A DNA stretch of 18,519 nucleotides from CADDZP01 sp035948135 (GTDB lineage Bacteria > Actinomycetota > Acidimicrobiia > Acidimicrobiales > AC-14): assembly GCA_035948135.1 (NCBI GenBank), contig DASZJL010000174.1:1-18519 (forward strand). Direction: 5' to 3'. The notes under the pieces are model-generated. The model worked only from the letters and a program-made list of their open reading frames with translations. It was not told where the DNA came from and did no database searches. The position numbers were made by a program, and so were the translations under genes. Below, piece by piece: positions 12,387 through 18,519 of this stretch. Numbering within the stretch: position 1 is the stretch's first letter; the number at the start of each line of letters is the position of its first letter.

Positions 12387-12397
12387 CGTTTCGCGTC

Positions 12398-12430
12398 GAG
12401 CGTCGGGGTCGAACCTCGACCCCGACGCTC
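12398..12430. terminator. Perfect 15-bp inverted repeat, bidirectional terminator
   Basis: GAGCGTCGGGGTCGA (12398-12412) and TCGACCCCGACGCTC (12416-12430) are exact complements around a 3-nt loop (ACC). The repeat sits between two convergent genes (stops at 12386 + and 12491 -). It is the strongest hairpin I can see in the window. It lacks a T-tract on either side. Confidence 0.75.
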
Positions 12431-12490
12431 AAACTCGCAGTCCCGTCTCTAAGGCGGGGCGCTGCGACGCCACCGGTCCGGGGCTGTTCC

Positions 12491-12754
12491 CTACGGGACG
12501 GTCGGCCTCTGCCCGGCGTTCTCCTGCGCCTCACGGGCAGCGCTCTCACCCGCCTCATGAGTCGGGTCTTCGTTGGAATGGAACGTCCCGCTCGGCGCCG
12601 CGGTCGCAGCGGTCCCGCCTGACGACGGGGCCGTCGTCGGCGCGGTGGTCTGCGCGTTCGCGGCGCCGAACAGAGAGGCGCCGATCGCCCCGCCGGTCAG
12701 AGTCGTGCCTACGAGCGCCGCTCCGATCAGCGCTTTGCGGACCGGGTTCATCAT
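12491..12754 (-). CDS. Small secreted protein (87 aa) with signal peptide
   Basis: ATG at 12754 has an excellent Shine-Dalgarno on the minus strand (AAGGAGG, complement around 12763-12770), which decides this start over the longer upstream open frame. The N-terminus MMNPVRKALIGAALVGTT is followed by a small-residue hydrophobic core and a likely signal peptidase site after ANA (about residue 34). The mature protein is about 53 residues, Thr/Pro/Ser-rich then acidic (NEDPTHEAGESAAREAQENAG), with no cysteine. No family recognised. Its function is probably extracytoplasmic; a strong RBS suggests substantial expression. Confidence 0.8.
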   Translation of the reverse strand: MMNPVRKALIGAALVGTTLTGGAIGASLFGAANAQTTAPTTAPSSGGTAATAAPSGTFHSNEDPTHEAGESAAREAQENAGQRPTVP

Positions 12755-12956
12755 GGTGTCGTTTCCTCCTTGGTCTGGGCTCGCACGATTGCGTGAGCCA
12801 GGTCGAGGATGCAGGTGCTGACTCCATGGAGGCTTGGGAAAGCGCGCGAACGCTCTCCGAATGGGCGCGCAATCCTCAGAGGCCCGGACACCGTGCACGG
12901 CCCGGCCACCCAACACAGCAAACGCCTGGCGATGCTGAGCGTCCGCCAAGGGAACG

Positions 12957-12974
12957 TTCAGACACCATTCAGAC
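12957..12974 (+). promoter_or_regulatory. Direct repeat TTCAGAC-N4-TTCAGAC, candidate response-regulator site
   Basis: TTCAGAC occurs at 12957-12963 and 12968-12974, an 11-bp period as at 723-741. Written as 11-bp units, GTTCAGACACC/ATTCAGACCCG, it resembles the tandem GTTCA-type half-sites of actinobacterial PhoP boxes. It lies 59-76 bp upstream of the ATG at 13033 and about 205 bp upstream of the divergent gene at 12754, so it could control either. Confidence 0.4.
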
Positions 12975-13032
12975 CCGATGGAAATGATGTGGCGATGCTT
13001 TCGGTACCTGGTGAGGGCGGGACGCGCTCCTG

Positions 13033-13920
13033 ATGACGGCGTTGTGGGATCAGACGGCGCTGCTCGAGACCGAGTCAGTGCCCCCGCGCACACCCCGCCG
13101 TGACGGCGGGCGGAGAAGGTGGCGGGCCGTCGCCGCGGTGGTGGGTGCCGCCCTACTCGGGGCATCGGTCATTCTCGTCACCCGCCACCAGGCCAGCACT
13201 CCTGCTGCGCTCGGGTGCACGGTCGCAGGAATCGGGGGCAGCCGCAGCTATGTCCTCACGCCGGAACAGGCCCAGAACGCGTCCATCATCGCAGCGATGG
13301 GTTCCAAGCTGGGCATGGCCGACCACGCCACGACGGTGGCGCTGGCCACGTCGCTCGTGGAGTCACAGCTCCGCAACCTCCCCTACGGCGACCGCGACTC
13401 CGTGGGCCTCTTTCAGCAACGGCCGTCGCAGGGCTGGGGCGTCCGCGCCCAGCTGCTGGACCCCACCTATGCGGCCTCGGCCTTCTATCGCCGCCTCGCG
13501 GCGGTGCCGGGATGGGAGACGATGGCAGTGACCGAGGCCGCCCAGGCGGTGCAGCGCAGCGCGAGCCCCACCGCGTACGCGCACTGGGAGGCGGAAGCGC
13601 GGGCGCTCGCGCAGGCGCTCACAGGTGAGATCCCCGCCGGCCTCGGGTGCCGACTGACAGCATTTGGCGGCGCCACTCCCGGCCCGAGTGCCGTTGGCTC
13701 TGCGGCTGCGCAGGAATTCGGGTCAGCGCGCATCGGCGTACCCCTCGGCCCGAAAGAGGGATGGGCGACGGCCACGTGGGCCGTTGCCCACGGTTACAAC
13801 TACCACCTCACAAGCGTCTCCTTCGCCGGTCAGCGCTGGTCATCGGCATCGGGCCGGTGGACCCCCGACTCGACGGCGGGCCGCGCCGTTGCTGTCTCTG
13901 TTGCCGCGGGCGTGCCGTAA
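13033..13920 (+). CDS. Membrane-anchored lysozyme-fold / lytic transglycosylase-like protein
   Basis: The product is 295 aa from ATG 13033. Basic cytoplasmic N-terminus, TM helix at about 31-50 (RAVAAVVGAALLGASVILVT), then an extracytoplasmic region. It carries ALATSLVESQLRNLPYGDRDSVGLFQQRPSQGWG (about 103-136, only partly shown by family motifs: candidate catalytic Glu110 and GLFQQRPSQGWG at 125-136). This arrangement recurs in actinobacterial lysozyme-superfamily proteins, often automatically annotated only as hypothetical. A second domain of about 85 residues (WAVAHGYNYHLTSVSF, then SSASGRWTP) may bind or position substrate. Two cysteines (62 and 206) could pair. Murein hydrolase activity is inferred. 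Convergent with the next gene, 13 bp between stops; the TTCAGAC repeat upstream may regulate it. Confidence 0.72.
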   Translation: MTALWDQTALLETESVPPRTPRRDGGRRRWRAVAAVVGAALLGASVILVTRHQASTPAALGCTVAGIGGSRSYVLTPEQAQNASIIAAMGSKLGMADHATTVALATSLVESQLRNLPYGDRDSVGLFQQRPSQGWGVRAQLLDPTYAASAFYRRLAAVPGWETMAVTEAAQAVQRSASPTAYAHWEAEARALAQALTGEIPAGLGCRLTAFGGATPGPSAVGSAAAQEFGSARIGVPLGPKEGWATATWAVAHGYNYHLTSVSFAGQRWSSASGRWTPDSTAGRAVAVSVAAGVP

Positions 13921-13933
13921 GTGGGGCGCGCAG

Positions 13934-14782
13934 CTAGGAGAGCGAGGTAGCAGGGACGGTCCGGTTGACGGCCGCGTCTGGGAGGGCGGCCAGGCGTGAG
14001 GCAAACAGGTTCACGATCTCGGGAATCGACGTCTTTCCCCCCACCGGCGGCTGCCCGCCGTCGGGTGCGAAGAAGTACACGCCGAGGAGGACGCGGCCGC
14101 GCCGGAGGTAGACGGCGATGGTGTGCTGGGCTTGACCGCTCTGATCGGTCGTCACCAAGTCATAAGCCAGGCGGTCCACGGTCGGCGTCTGCGGCCAGGA
14201 CCCGTCGGGGCGCGACTTGAACGTCGTCCGCACGGCCGGCTCGCCGTTCCGGCCAGGCACCGGCGACGAGGGGCACTTGGCCGCCGCGGCCTTCATCTCG
14301 TCCAAGGCCTTCGCCGTCGCCCCCGGGCTCTGGTACAGGACCGCTTCGGTGCTCAATGCGCCGTTGTCCTGGGCGTCGGCCTCGGCCACCTGCAGGCGCG
14401 CCGTGCGCGTGCTCTCGCTGGGAAAGGTGCCGTTACAGAGGTCGAGCGTCGCCTGGCCGGCCACAAGGTTGCCCCCGGGGATCAGCACGACCGACTCGGT
14501 GGCGGCCACGTCTGCTTGCTGGACGACGAGGCGGCGGACGAGCGCCTGGTCTGGGTCGGCCGACACCGCCGGGTTTCCGCTCGGCGCGAGTGCGCCGGGC
14601 ACGGACGTCCGAGGAGCGGCCGCCCTGCCGCCCGAGCCTGTAGCCAACACGATCAGGGCGCCCACGGCCGCCGATGCCACCGCGATCACCGCCAACAACG
14701 CGACGCGAACGGCGCGCCCGTGCTGCGGTGAGATAGGCGCGTCGACGGTGCCCCCCGGGGCGGGGCCAAAGGGATCGGTCAC
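13934..14782 (-). CDS. Membrane-anchored extracytoplasmic protein, possibly PknH-like sensor domain
   Basis: The product is 282 aa from GTG 14782, whose GTGA overlaps the stop of the upstream protease gene. Pro/Gly-rich cytoplasmic N-terminus, one TM helix (about 26-48, VALLAVIAVASAAVGALIVLAT), a linker, then about 200 residues with two cysteines (DLCNGTF and AAKCPSS) placed like the disulfide of PknH-type extracellular sensor domains and mycobacterial lipoproteins of that fold. Strand-rich end (LAYDLVTTDQS, HTIAVYLRRGRVLLGVYFF). The PknH resemblance is from layout only. Coupling to an HtrA protease suggests a partner or regulator of envelope quality control. Confidence 0.72.
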   Translation of the reverse strand: MTDPFGPAPGGTVDAPISPQHGRAVRVALLAVIAVASAAVGALIVLATGSGGRAAAPRTSVPGALAPSGNPAVSADPDQALVRRLVVQQADVAATESVVLIPGGNLVAGQATLDLCNGTFPSESTRTARLQVAEADAQDNGALSTEAVLYQSPGATAKALDEMKAAAAKCPSSPVPGRNGEPAVRTTFKSRPDGSWPQTPTVDRLAYDLVTTDQSGQAQHTIAVYLRRGRVLLGVYFFAPDGGQPPVGGKTSIPEIVNLFASRLAALPDAAVNRTVPATSLS

Positions 14783-15996
14783 GCCGGCGCCCCTGCCACC
14801 AGTTGCACGGTTGCGGCATGCCGGCGACTGGAGGCGTCAACCCACCCCACGCTGACGCGGTCCCCAGGGTGGTAGCGGGCCAGGGCCGCCGAGAGGTCGC
14901 TGGGCTGGGTAATCGTTGTCCCGCCGAGATCGGTGATCACGTCCCCGCTTGCGATTCCCGCGGCCGCCGCCGGCCCGTTGGGCTGGACCGACGAGATCGG
15001 CGCCCCGGGCGAGACCGAGCTCGATCCGCCGCCAAAGCTCGAGCCCGTGTCCTGAACCACGACGCCGAGCAGGGCACGCTGGCCGACATGCACGGCGTCC
15101 GAGCCTTGTCCGGCCCGGATCTGGGCGACGACGGCCAGGGCGCGGCTTATGGGGATGGCGAAGCCGACGCTCGACGGCGCTCGTCGCCCGCCGCCCGCCG
15201 CCGCGGTGTCCATGCCTACGACGGTGCCGTCCGCGTCGACCAGCGGACCACCCGAGTCGCCCGCCTGGAGCGGCGCGTCGATGGCGATCATCCCGGTGAG
15301 GCTGTTGGGGGGCCCCACGGCGTCGCCCGCGGTGAGGGACTGGTTGAGCCCGGTGACGACGCCCTGGGTCACGGCCGGGGTACCGCCCCGTCCCAAGGCG
15401 TTGCCGATGGCGACAACGGGGTCGCCCACATTGACGAGCGACGAGTTGCCCGTCTTGACCGTCGGCAGGGAGGGAGCCCCTTCGACCTGGACGAGGGCGA
15501 CGTCGTCAGTGACGTCGTACCCGACCACATGAGCGCTGTAGCTCGGGCCCGTCCCGGCTATCTGGATGCGGATGTCGCTGGCGTCGTTGATGACGTGGTT
15601 GTTGGTGAGGATCTCGCCGGAAGCGCTCAGGACCATTCCCGTGCCTGCAGCTGCACCACCGCTGGCCAGGTTCGTGTTGATGTCCACGACGGCCGGAATG
15701 ACCTTGGCCGCCACCGCTGTGGTGCCTGCCGACGTCGAACCTGGGGCGGTAGGCGAGGGTGCCACTCCGCTCGGGCCTTCGGGCGCTCCCGCGACCGGGG
15801 GCGGCGCAGAAGGGTGGTCTCGGAGGGCAGCCGCGGCGCCCGCCCCGATCCCGCCCGACACGAGCACGAGGGCCGCGAGCCCGGCGGCCGTCGTACGCCA
15901 GCCGCGTCCGCCGCCTGGCGACGGCAGGCCGAGGTCGCCGTCGAAGGGCTGCCGCTGAGACAGGGGCTCGGGGCTGGGGGTGGGCGGGAAGTGCAT
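14779..15996 (-). CDS. HtrA/DegP-type membrane-anchored serine protease with PDZ domain
   Basis: The product is 405 aa from ATG 15996. An in-frame stop lies just upstream, and GGAGAA precedes the ATG at short spacing. Cytoplasmic Pro-rich N-terminus, TM helix (about 35-58), Pro/Ser linker, trypsin-like domain with the triad H134 (LTNNHVI), D165 (DVTDDVALVQV) and S248 (QAGDSGGPL), then a PDZ domain (about 305-400: LGVVVQDTGSSF, IASGDVITDLGG). The family degrades or activates envelope proteins under stress. Topology matches actinobacterial HtrA/PepD-like proteases. First gene of a two-gene operon with the sensor-like protein, divergent from the beta-propeller gene. Confidence 0.93.
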   Translation of the reverse strand: MHFPPTPSPEPLSQRQPFDGDLGLPSPGGGRGWRTTAAGLAALVLVSGGIGAGAAAALRDHPSAPPPVAGAPEGPSGVAPSPTAPGSTSAGTTAVAAKVIPAVVDINTNLASGGAAAGTGMVLSASGEILTNNHVINDASDIRIQIAGTGPSYSAHVVGYDVTDDVALVQVEGAPSLPTVKTGNSSLVNVGDPVVAIGNALGRGGTPAVTQGVVTGLNQSLTAGDAVGPPNSLTGMIAIDAPLQAGDSGGPLVDADGTVVGMDTAAAGGGRRAPSSVGFAIPISRALAVVAQIRAGQGSDAVHVGQRALLGVVVQDTGSSFGGGSSSVSPGAPISSVQPNGPAAAAGIASGDVITDLGGTTITQPSDLSAALARYHPGDRVSVGWVDASSRRHAATVQLVAGAPA

Positions 15997-16210
15997 TTCT
16001 CCGTGGATGGTTTAGAGCAACCTTGGCGATCTCAACGGCGCGCTCGAGCCATGGGCGCCACCTTGTCTTCCGCAGCTGTGCGTCACCTGAGCAGACGATT
16101 GGAGAATGCCACGAGCTGCGAAGCTCGCGGCGCTGGCGGGCAGGGACAACCGAACCCCGCACCGAAACTCTTCCCGTCGTAGTGGATCACGCCAGGGGGG
16201 TCGGAAGGTG

Positions 16211-17896
16211 ATGCGAGTCCGTCACGGTGCAACGCGCCGAGCTCTCTTGGCGGTCGGGATTGGGGTCGTGCTCAGCTCTGCGGGGCTGATTCCCGCCCGG
16301 GCCGCGGCAGGCGGACCCGCGGCCGCCAAGACCTCGTCGACGGATTGGCCCACGTATGGACGGTCCGACGGACGCGACTTCGTGGCCCCCACCTCCCTGA
16401 CCCCGCTGAGCGTCCAAACCCTGGCTCCTAAGTGGTTCTTCCAAACGGGCGACGCCGTGACCGCGCAGCCGATTGTCGTCGGTGGGACCGTCTACGTGGG
16501 ATCTTGGGACGGCAACTTCTACGCGATTGACAGCGCCACCGGGGCGCTGCGCTGGAAGTACATCCTGGACCAGCAGCCGGCGGTGTTCCCACCGACCACG
16601 GGTCGAACGCCAGCCGACCTCCAGCAGGATGAGACCACTGACGGCGGCCTGGTGACGTCGACGGCCGCGTTCGTGCGTGCCACGGCTACCCATCCCGATC
16701 TCGTTGTGTTCGGCGGAGGATTCACGCTGTACGCCCTGCGCGCTGGCGCGCTGGCGCCGGGGCAGAGCCGCCTCTACTGGAAGCACGCCTACACCGGCCT
16801 TCCCGAGGCGTCCCCGGATCCCCTGAATGACCAGACACGAATTTTCTCGTCGCCGGCCGTTGTCGGCGACCAGGTTCTCTTCGGCGTCTCGTCCGATGGC
16901 GAGGCGGGCCACCGCGGTTATTTCGCCTCGGCTGACCTCCTCACCGGGAACGAGAACTGGAGATTCGAGACCGACGTCGATCAGACCGGAGCCATTCTGA
17001 ACAACGGCTGCGGCGGCGTGTGGGCTTCACCCACGATCGACCGCGCCGAGGGCCTGGCCGTCTTCGGTATCTCCGACTGCAGCTCAGTTGCCTCCCCGGC
17101 ACCGTTCAGCGAGCGCCTTCTGGCCCTGCGGCTCGCGCCGACGCTCCCTTCCGGCGCGTCCCGCCTCGCCTGGGCGTTCACACCCCCTCGCGTAGCGCAG
17201 GGTGACCCGGCCTGCGACTGGGACTTCGGCGCCACGGCAAACTACGGGCACCTGCCCAACGGCACGCCGTTTATCGGCGCAGGGAACAAGGACGGCACGT
17301 ATTACGCCCTCGATCCCCGGCCCGCGCACGCCACCCTCGACCCGACGACCGGCCTGCCCGGCCCCCATCTCCTCTGGGCCACCAACGTCGTGTTCGGCGG
17401 CTCGGCGGGCGGGTTCATCGCCCCTGCCGCCTTTGACGGCAAGAACATCTACGCCTCGACAGCACTCGGGGACTTCAACGTCCCACCGTCGCAGTGCGAG
17501 GCCGGCAACCCCCGGGACCTGCCCCTTCAGGAGCCGAGCGCCTACAGCTTCGACGCTTCCACCGGAGCCACGCGCTGGTCGCAGGTCGACTCGCAGGACT
17601 TCGGCGCCACCACCGAGGCTGGCGGCATGACGTTCTCGGCAACGGCGATCTCCAACCAGCTCCAGATCCGCGATGCCTCGACGGGCGTTCTGCTGCGCGT
17701 CATCCCGCTCCCTGCCGCAAGCAACTCGGGCGTCGTGGTCAGCGGGGCTTCCATCTACTTCGGTACGGGCGGTCCCCAACAGGGCAGCCCCGCCGGAATC
17801 TACGGCTTCAGTCCTCCCAGTTCTGTTCCGCCACTTCCCGCTCCGGGCGGCCTCGGCGGCCTCATCGCCGCCATCCTGAAGGCGCTAGGCCTCTAG
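16211..17896 (+). CDS. Exported PQQ-type beta-propeller protein
   Basis: The product is 561 aa from ATG 16211, preceded by a GGGGGG run and GGAAGG. An in-frame ATG at 16106 would add 35 basic residues before the signal and is less likely. The signal peptide MRVRHGATRRALLAVGIGVV ends near ARA; the TRRALL pattern is Tat-like. The mature protein has propeller blades with PQQ-repeat character: WPTYGRSDGRD, GGTVYVGSWDGNFYAIDSAT then GALRWKY, GLAVFGISDCSS, GNKDGTYYALDP, GKNIYASTALGDF, AYSFDASTGATRWS. This matches the PQQ-dependent dehydrogenase / polyvinyl-alcohol dehydrogenase-like fold, but I cannot confirm PQQ or metal ligands. A binding scaffold is possible. It acts outside the membrane. Confidence 0.82.
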   Translation: MRVRHGATRRALLAVGIGVVLSSAGLIPARAAAGGPAAAKTSSTDWPTYGRSDGRDFVAPTSLTPLSVQTLAPKWFFQTGDAVTAQPIVVGGTVYVGSWDGNFYAIDSATGALRWKYILDQQPAVFPPTTGRTPADLQQDETTDGGLVTSTAAFVRATATHPDLVVFGGGFTLYALRAGALAPGQSRLYWKHAYTGLPEASPDPLNDQTRIFSSPAVVGDQVLFGVSSDGEAGHRGYFASADLLTGNENWRFETDVDQTGAILNNGCGGVWASPTIDRAEGLAVFGISDCSSVASPAPFSERLLALRLAPTLPSGASRLAWAFTPPRVAQGDPACDWDFGATANYGHLPNGTPFIGAGNKDGTYYALDPRPAHATLDPTTGLPGPHLLWATNVVFGGSAGGFIAPAAFDGKNIYASTALGDFNVPPSQCEAGNPRDLPLQEPSAYSFDASTGATRWSQVDSQDFGATTEAGGMTFSATAISNQLQIRDASTGVLLRVIPLPAASNSGVVVSGASIYFGTGGPQQGSPAGIYGFSPPSSVPPLPAPGGLGGLIAAILKALGL

Positions 17897-17935
17897 GACC
17901 TCAGCGATCTCGGTCGCTGGCGCTGGCGCTCCTAG
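17893..17935 (+). terminator. Candidate terminator overlapping the beta-propeller stop
   Basis: CTAGGA (17893-17898, containing the TAG stop) pairs with TCCTAG (17930-17935). Nested inside, CAGCGA (17902-17907) pairs with TCGCTG (17914-17919) around a 6-nt loop. No T-tract follows. Confidence 0.4.
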
Positions 17936-18003
17936 CGTGTTCGCGCCGCTGGATGAGATCCTCGCCCAAGCGCTCAGCAGGACGATACGGCCCCGGTGAG
18001 AAG

Positions 18004-18118
18004 GGCCCGACTGTCCTGAGTGTCGGGCCAGGGAACGCTTACTGGGGGCACGCACCCCCGGCACTGTGGCGATTCCGTTACAGGAGCCGCCATAAGCACC
18101 TGCACGGGTCTGTTCCCT
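18004..18118 (+). ncRNA. Candidate structured leader RNA upstream of the TadE-like gene
   Basis: In the 316-bp gap before the pilus gene, GGCCCGAC/GTCGGGCC (18004-18011/18022-18029) forms one hairpin. A 7-bp stem AGGGAAC/GTTCCCT (18030-18036/18112-18118) can enclose two more: GGGGG-CACGCA-CCCCC (18044-18059) and TGGCGATTCC/GGAGCCGCCA (18067-18076/18083-18092, loop GTTACA, one mismatch and one wobble). A closed multi-stem domain like this resembles a riboswitch or structured 5' UTR, but it matches no class I know (not the c-di-GMP-I consensus). The rest of the gap (17936-18003 and 18119-18212) shows nothing I can name. Confidence 0.3.
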
Positions 18119-18212
18119 CGACTAGTCCGGACGGCCCAGCCCACTCAAGCGGCGCGCCATAGCTACCGACCAGGTGTACAGAGCGCCAAGTTCGCACGAA
18201 GGGACTATCGAG

Positions 18213-18519
18213 GTGGGCGGAAGCACCGGGACTCGCGAACGCGGTACGGCTCTTGTTGAGTTCGCGTTGGTTCTCCCATTGCTGGCCCTGCTCGTGTTCG
18301 GCACGATCGATATCGGACGCGCCTTCCAGCTCGAGAACCGGCTGAAGAGCGCCGCTCGAGAGGGCGGTCGCCTCGCGCAGATCTCTCCCCTACAGGTGGA
18401 CAACTCGGGCGCGGCATGCGGGAATCCCAACAACATCACCTACGCAGCGACGCACGAGGAGGTGGCAAGCGCCGGGGACTACACAGTGACGGTCAAGCGA
18501 CTTGATACCAACGGGACCC
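18213..18519 (+). CDS. TadE-like pilus assembly protein, 5' end (truncated by window edge)
   Basis: The frame runs from GTG 18213 (AAGGG about 9 nt upstream; in-frame GTG at 18174 is an alternative) to the end of the window, 102 codons. The N-terminus has the TadE/TadG hallmark: ERGTALVEFALVLPLLALLV followed by FGTIDIGRAF, a charged turn then a single TM helix, with the invariant Glu of the pseudopilin-like motif. Then LENRLKSAAREGGRLAQIS. TadE-family minor pseudopilins take part in assembling Flp/Tad type IVc pili. Other tad genes would be expected to the right. Confidence 0.9.
   Translation, partial: MGGSTGTRERGTALVEFALVLPLLALLVFGTIDIGRAFQLENRLKSAAREGGRLAQISPLQVDNSGAACGNPNNITYAATHEEVASAGDYTVTVKRLDTNGT

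Noticed and set aside
12927..12999. TGGCGATGCT repeated at 12927-12936 and 12990-12999
   Set aside because: Only two 10-mers 63 bp apart in GC-rich DNA, without a clear relation to either gene; probably chance.
12809..13033. 74-codon open frame upstream of the lysozyme-fold gene
   Set aside because: No RBS, random-like composition, and it covers the putative regulatory repeats.
16106..16210. Upstream start for the beta-propeller protein
   Set aside because: It would put 35 basic residues before a normal signal peptide. The stretch also contains a CGAGCT-GCGA-AGCTCG hairpin (16112-16127), more in keeping with an untranslated leader.
18030..18118. c-di-GMP-I or cobalamin riboswitch before the TadE gene
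   Set aside because: CACGCA and GGCACTGT look suggestive, but the conserved cores (GCAAACC and GACGCAAAGCC, or the B12 box) are absent or in the wrong order.

Overview
The window is GC-rich (third codon positions mostly G/C), uses many GTG starts and has frequent 4-bp GTGA/ATGA stop-start overlaps. Together with a decaprenylphosphoryl-arabinose (DPA) gene set, a PASTA protein and a TadE protein, this points to a chromosomal segment of an actinobacterium (Actinomycetota). A non-mycobacterial lineage such as Acidimicrobiia is my guess. I see no rRNA, tRNA, CRISPR array, insertion sequence or phage gene.

Left part (1-7693, all + strand): the 3' end of a membrane-anchored PASTA protein, probably a PknB-type Ser/Thr kinase tail, then a tight cluster. 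The cluster holds an anchored NAGPA-type phosphodiester glycosidase, the UbiA-type decaprenyl-phosphate phosphoribosyltransferase, DprE1 and DprE2. These last three make DPA, the lipid-linked arabinose donor. Next comes a 786-aa fusion of a PAP2 phosphatase-like domain, a kinase-like domain that has lost its catalytic residues, and an LPG_synthase_TM/UPF0104 flippase-like domain. The PAP2 part is a candidate for the missing DPPR phosphatase. The DprE1 has Ala where Mycobacterium tuberculosis has Cys387, the covalent target of benzothiazinones.

Middle (7705-11602): a convergent gene for an anchored extracytoplasmic protein, a 410-bp divergent intergenic region, then a two-gene operon. The first gene encodes a membrane-free MgtE sensor (PRC-like + MgtE_N + CBS pair). 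The second encodes an NRAMP-family transporter whose metal-site residues resemble the NRAMP-related Mg2+ transporters. The leader of this operon carries an 18-codon ORF (MRQTDPPSSRSRRSRPRR) with a very strong Shine-Dalgarno, followed by mutually exclusive hairpins reaching the sensor gene's ribosome binding site. It is a plausible Asp-Pro/Arg-rich Mg2+-sensing leader peptide, analogous in logic to enterobacterial MgtL.

Right part (11603-18519): small envelope-related genes (an uncharacterised 78-aa protein, an anchored Thr-rich protein, a secreted 87-aa protein), a membrane-anchored lysozyme-fold protein, an operon of HtrA-type protease plus an anchored sensor-like protein, an exported PQQ-type beta-propeller, a structured-looking 316-bp intergenic region and the 5' end of a TadE-like pilus gene. 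Most products in this part act outside the membrane, so the region reads as a cell-envelope neighbourhood. Two 7-N4-7 direct repeats with the core TTCAG, upstream of different envelope genes, may be sites for one OmpR/PhoB-type response regulator.
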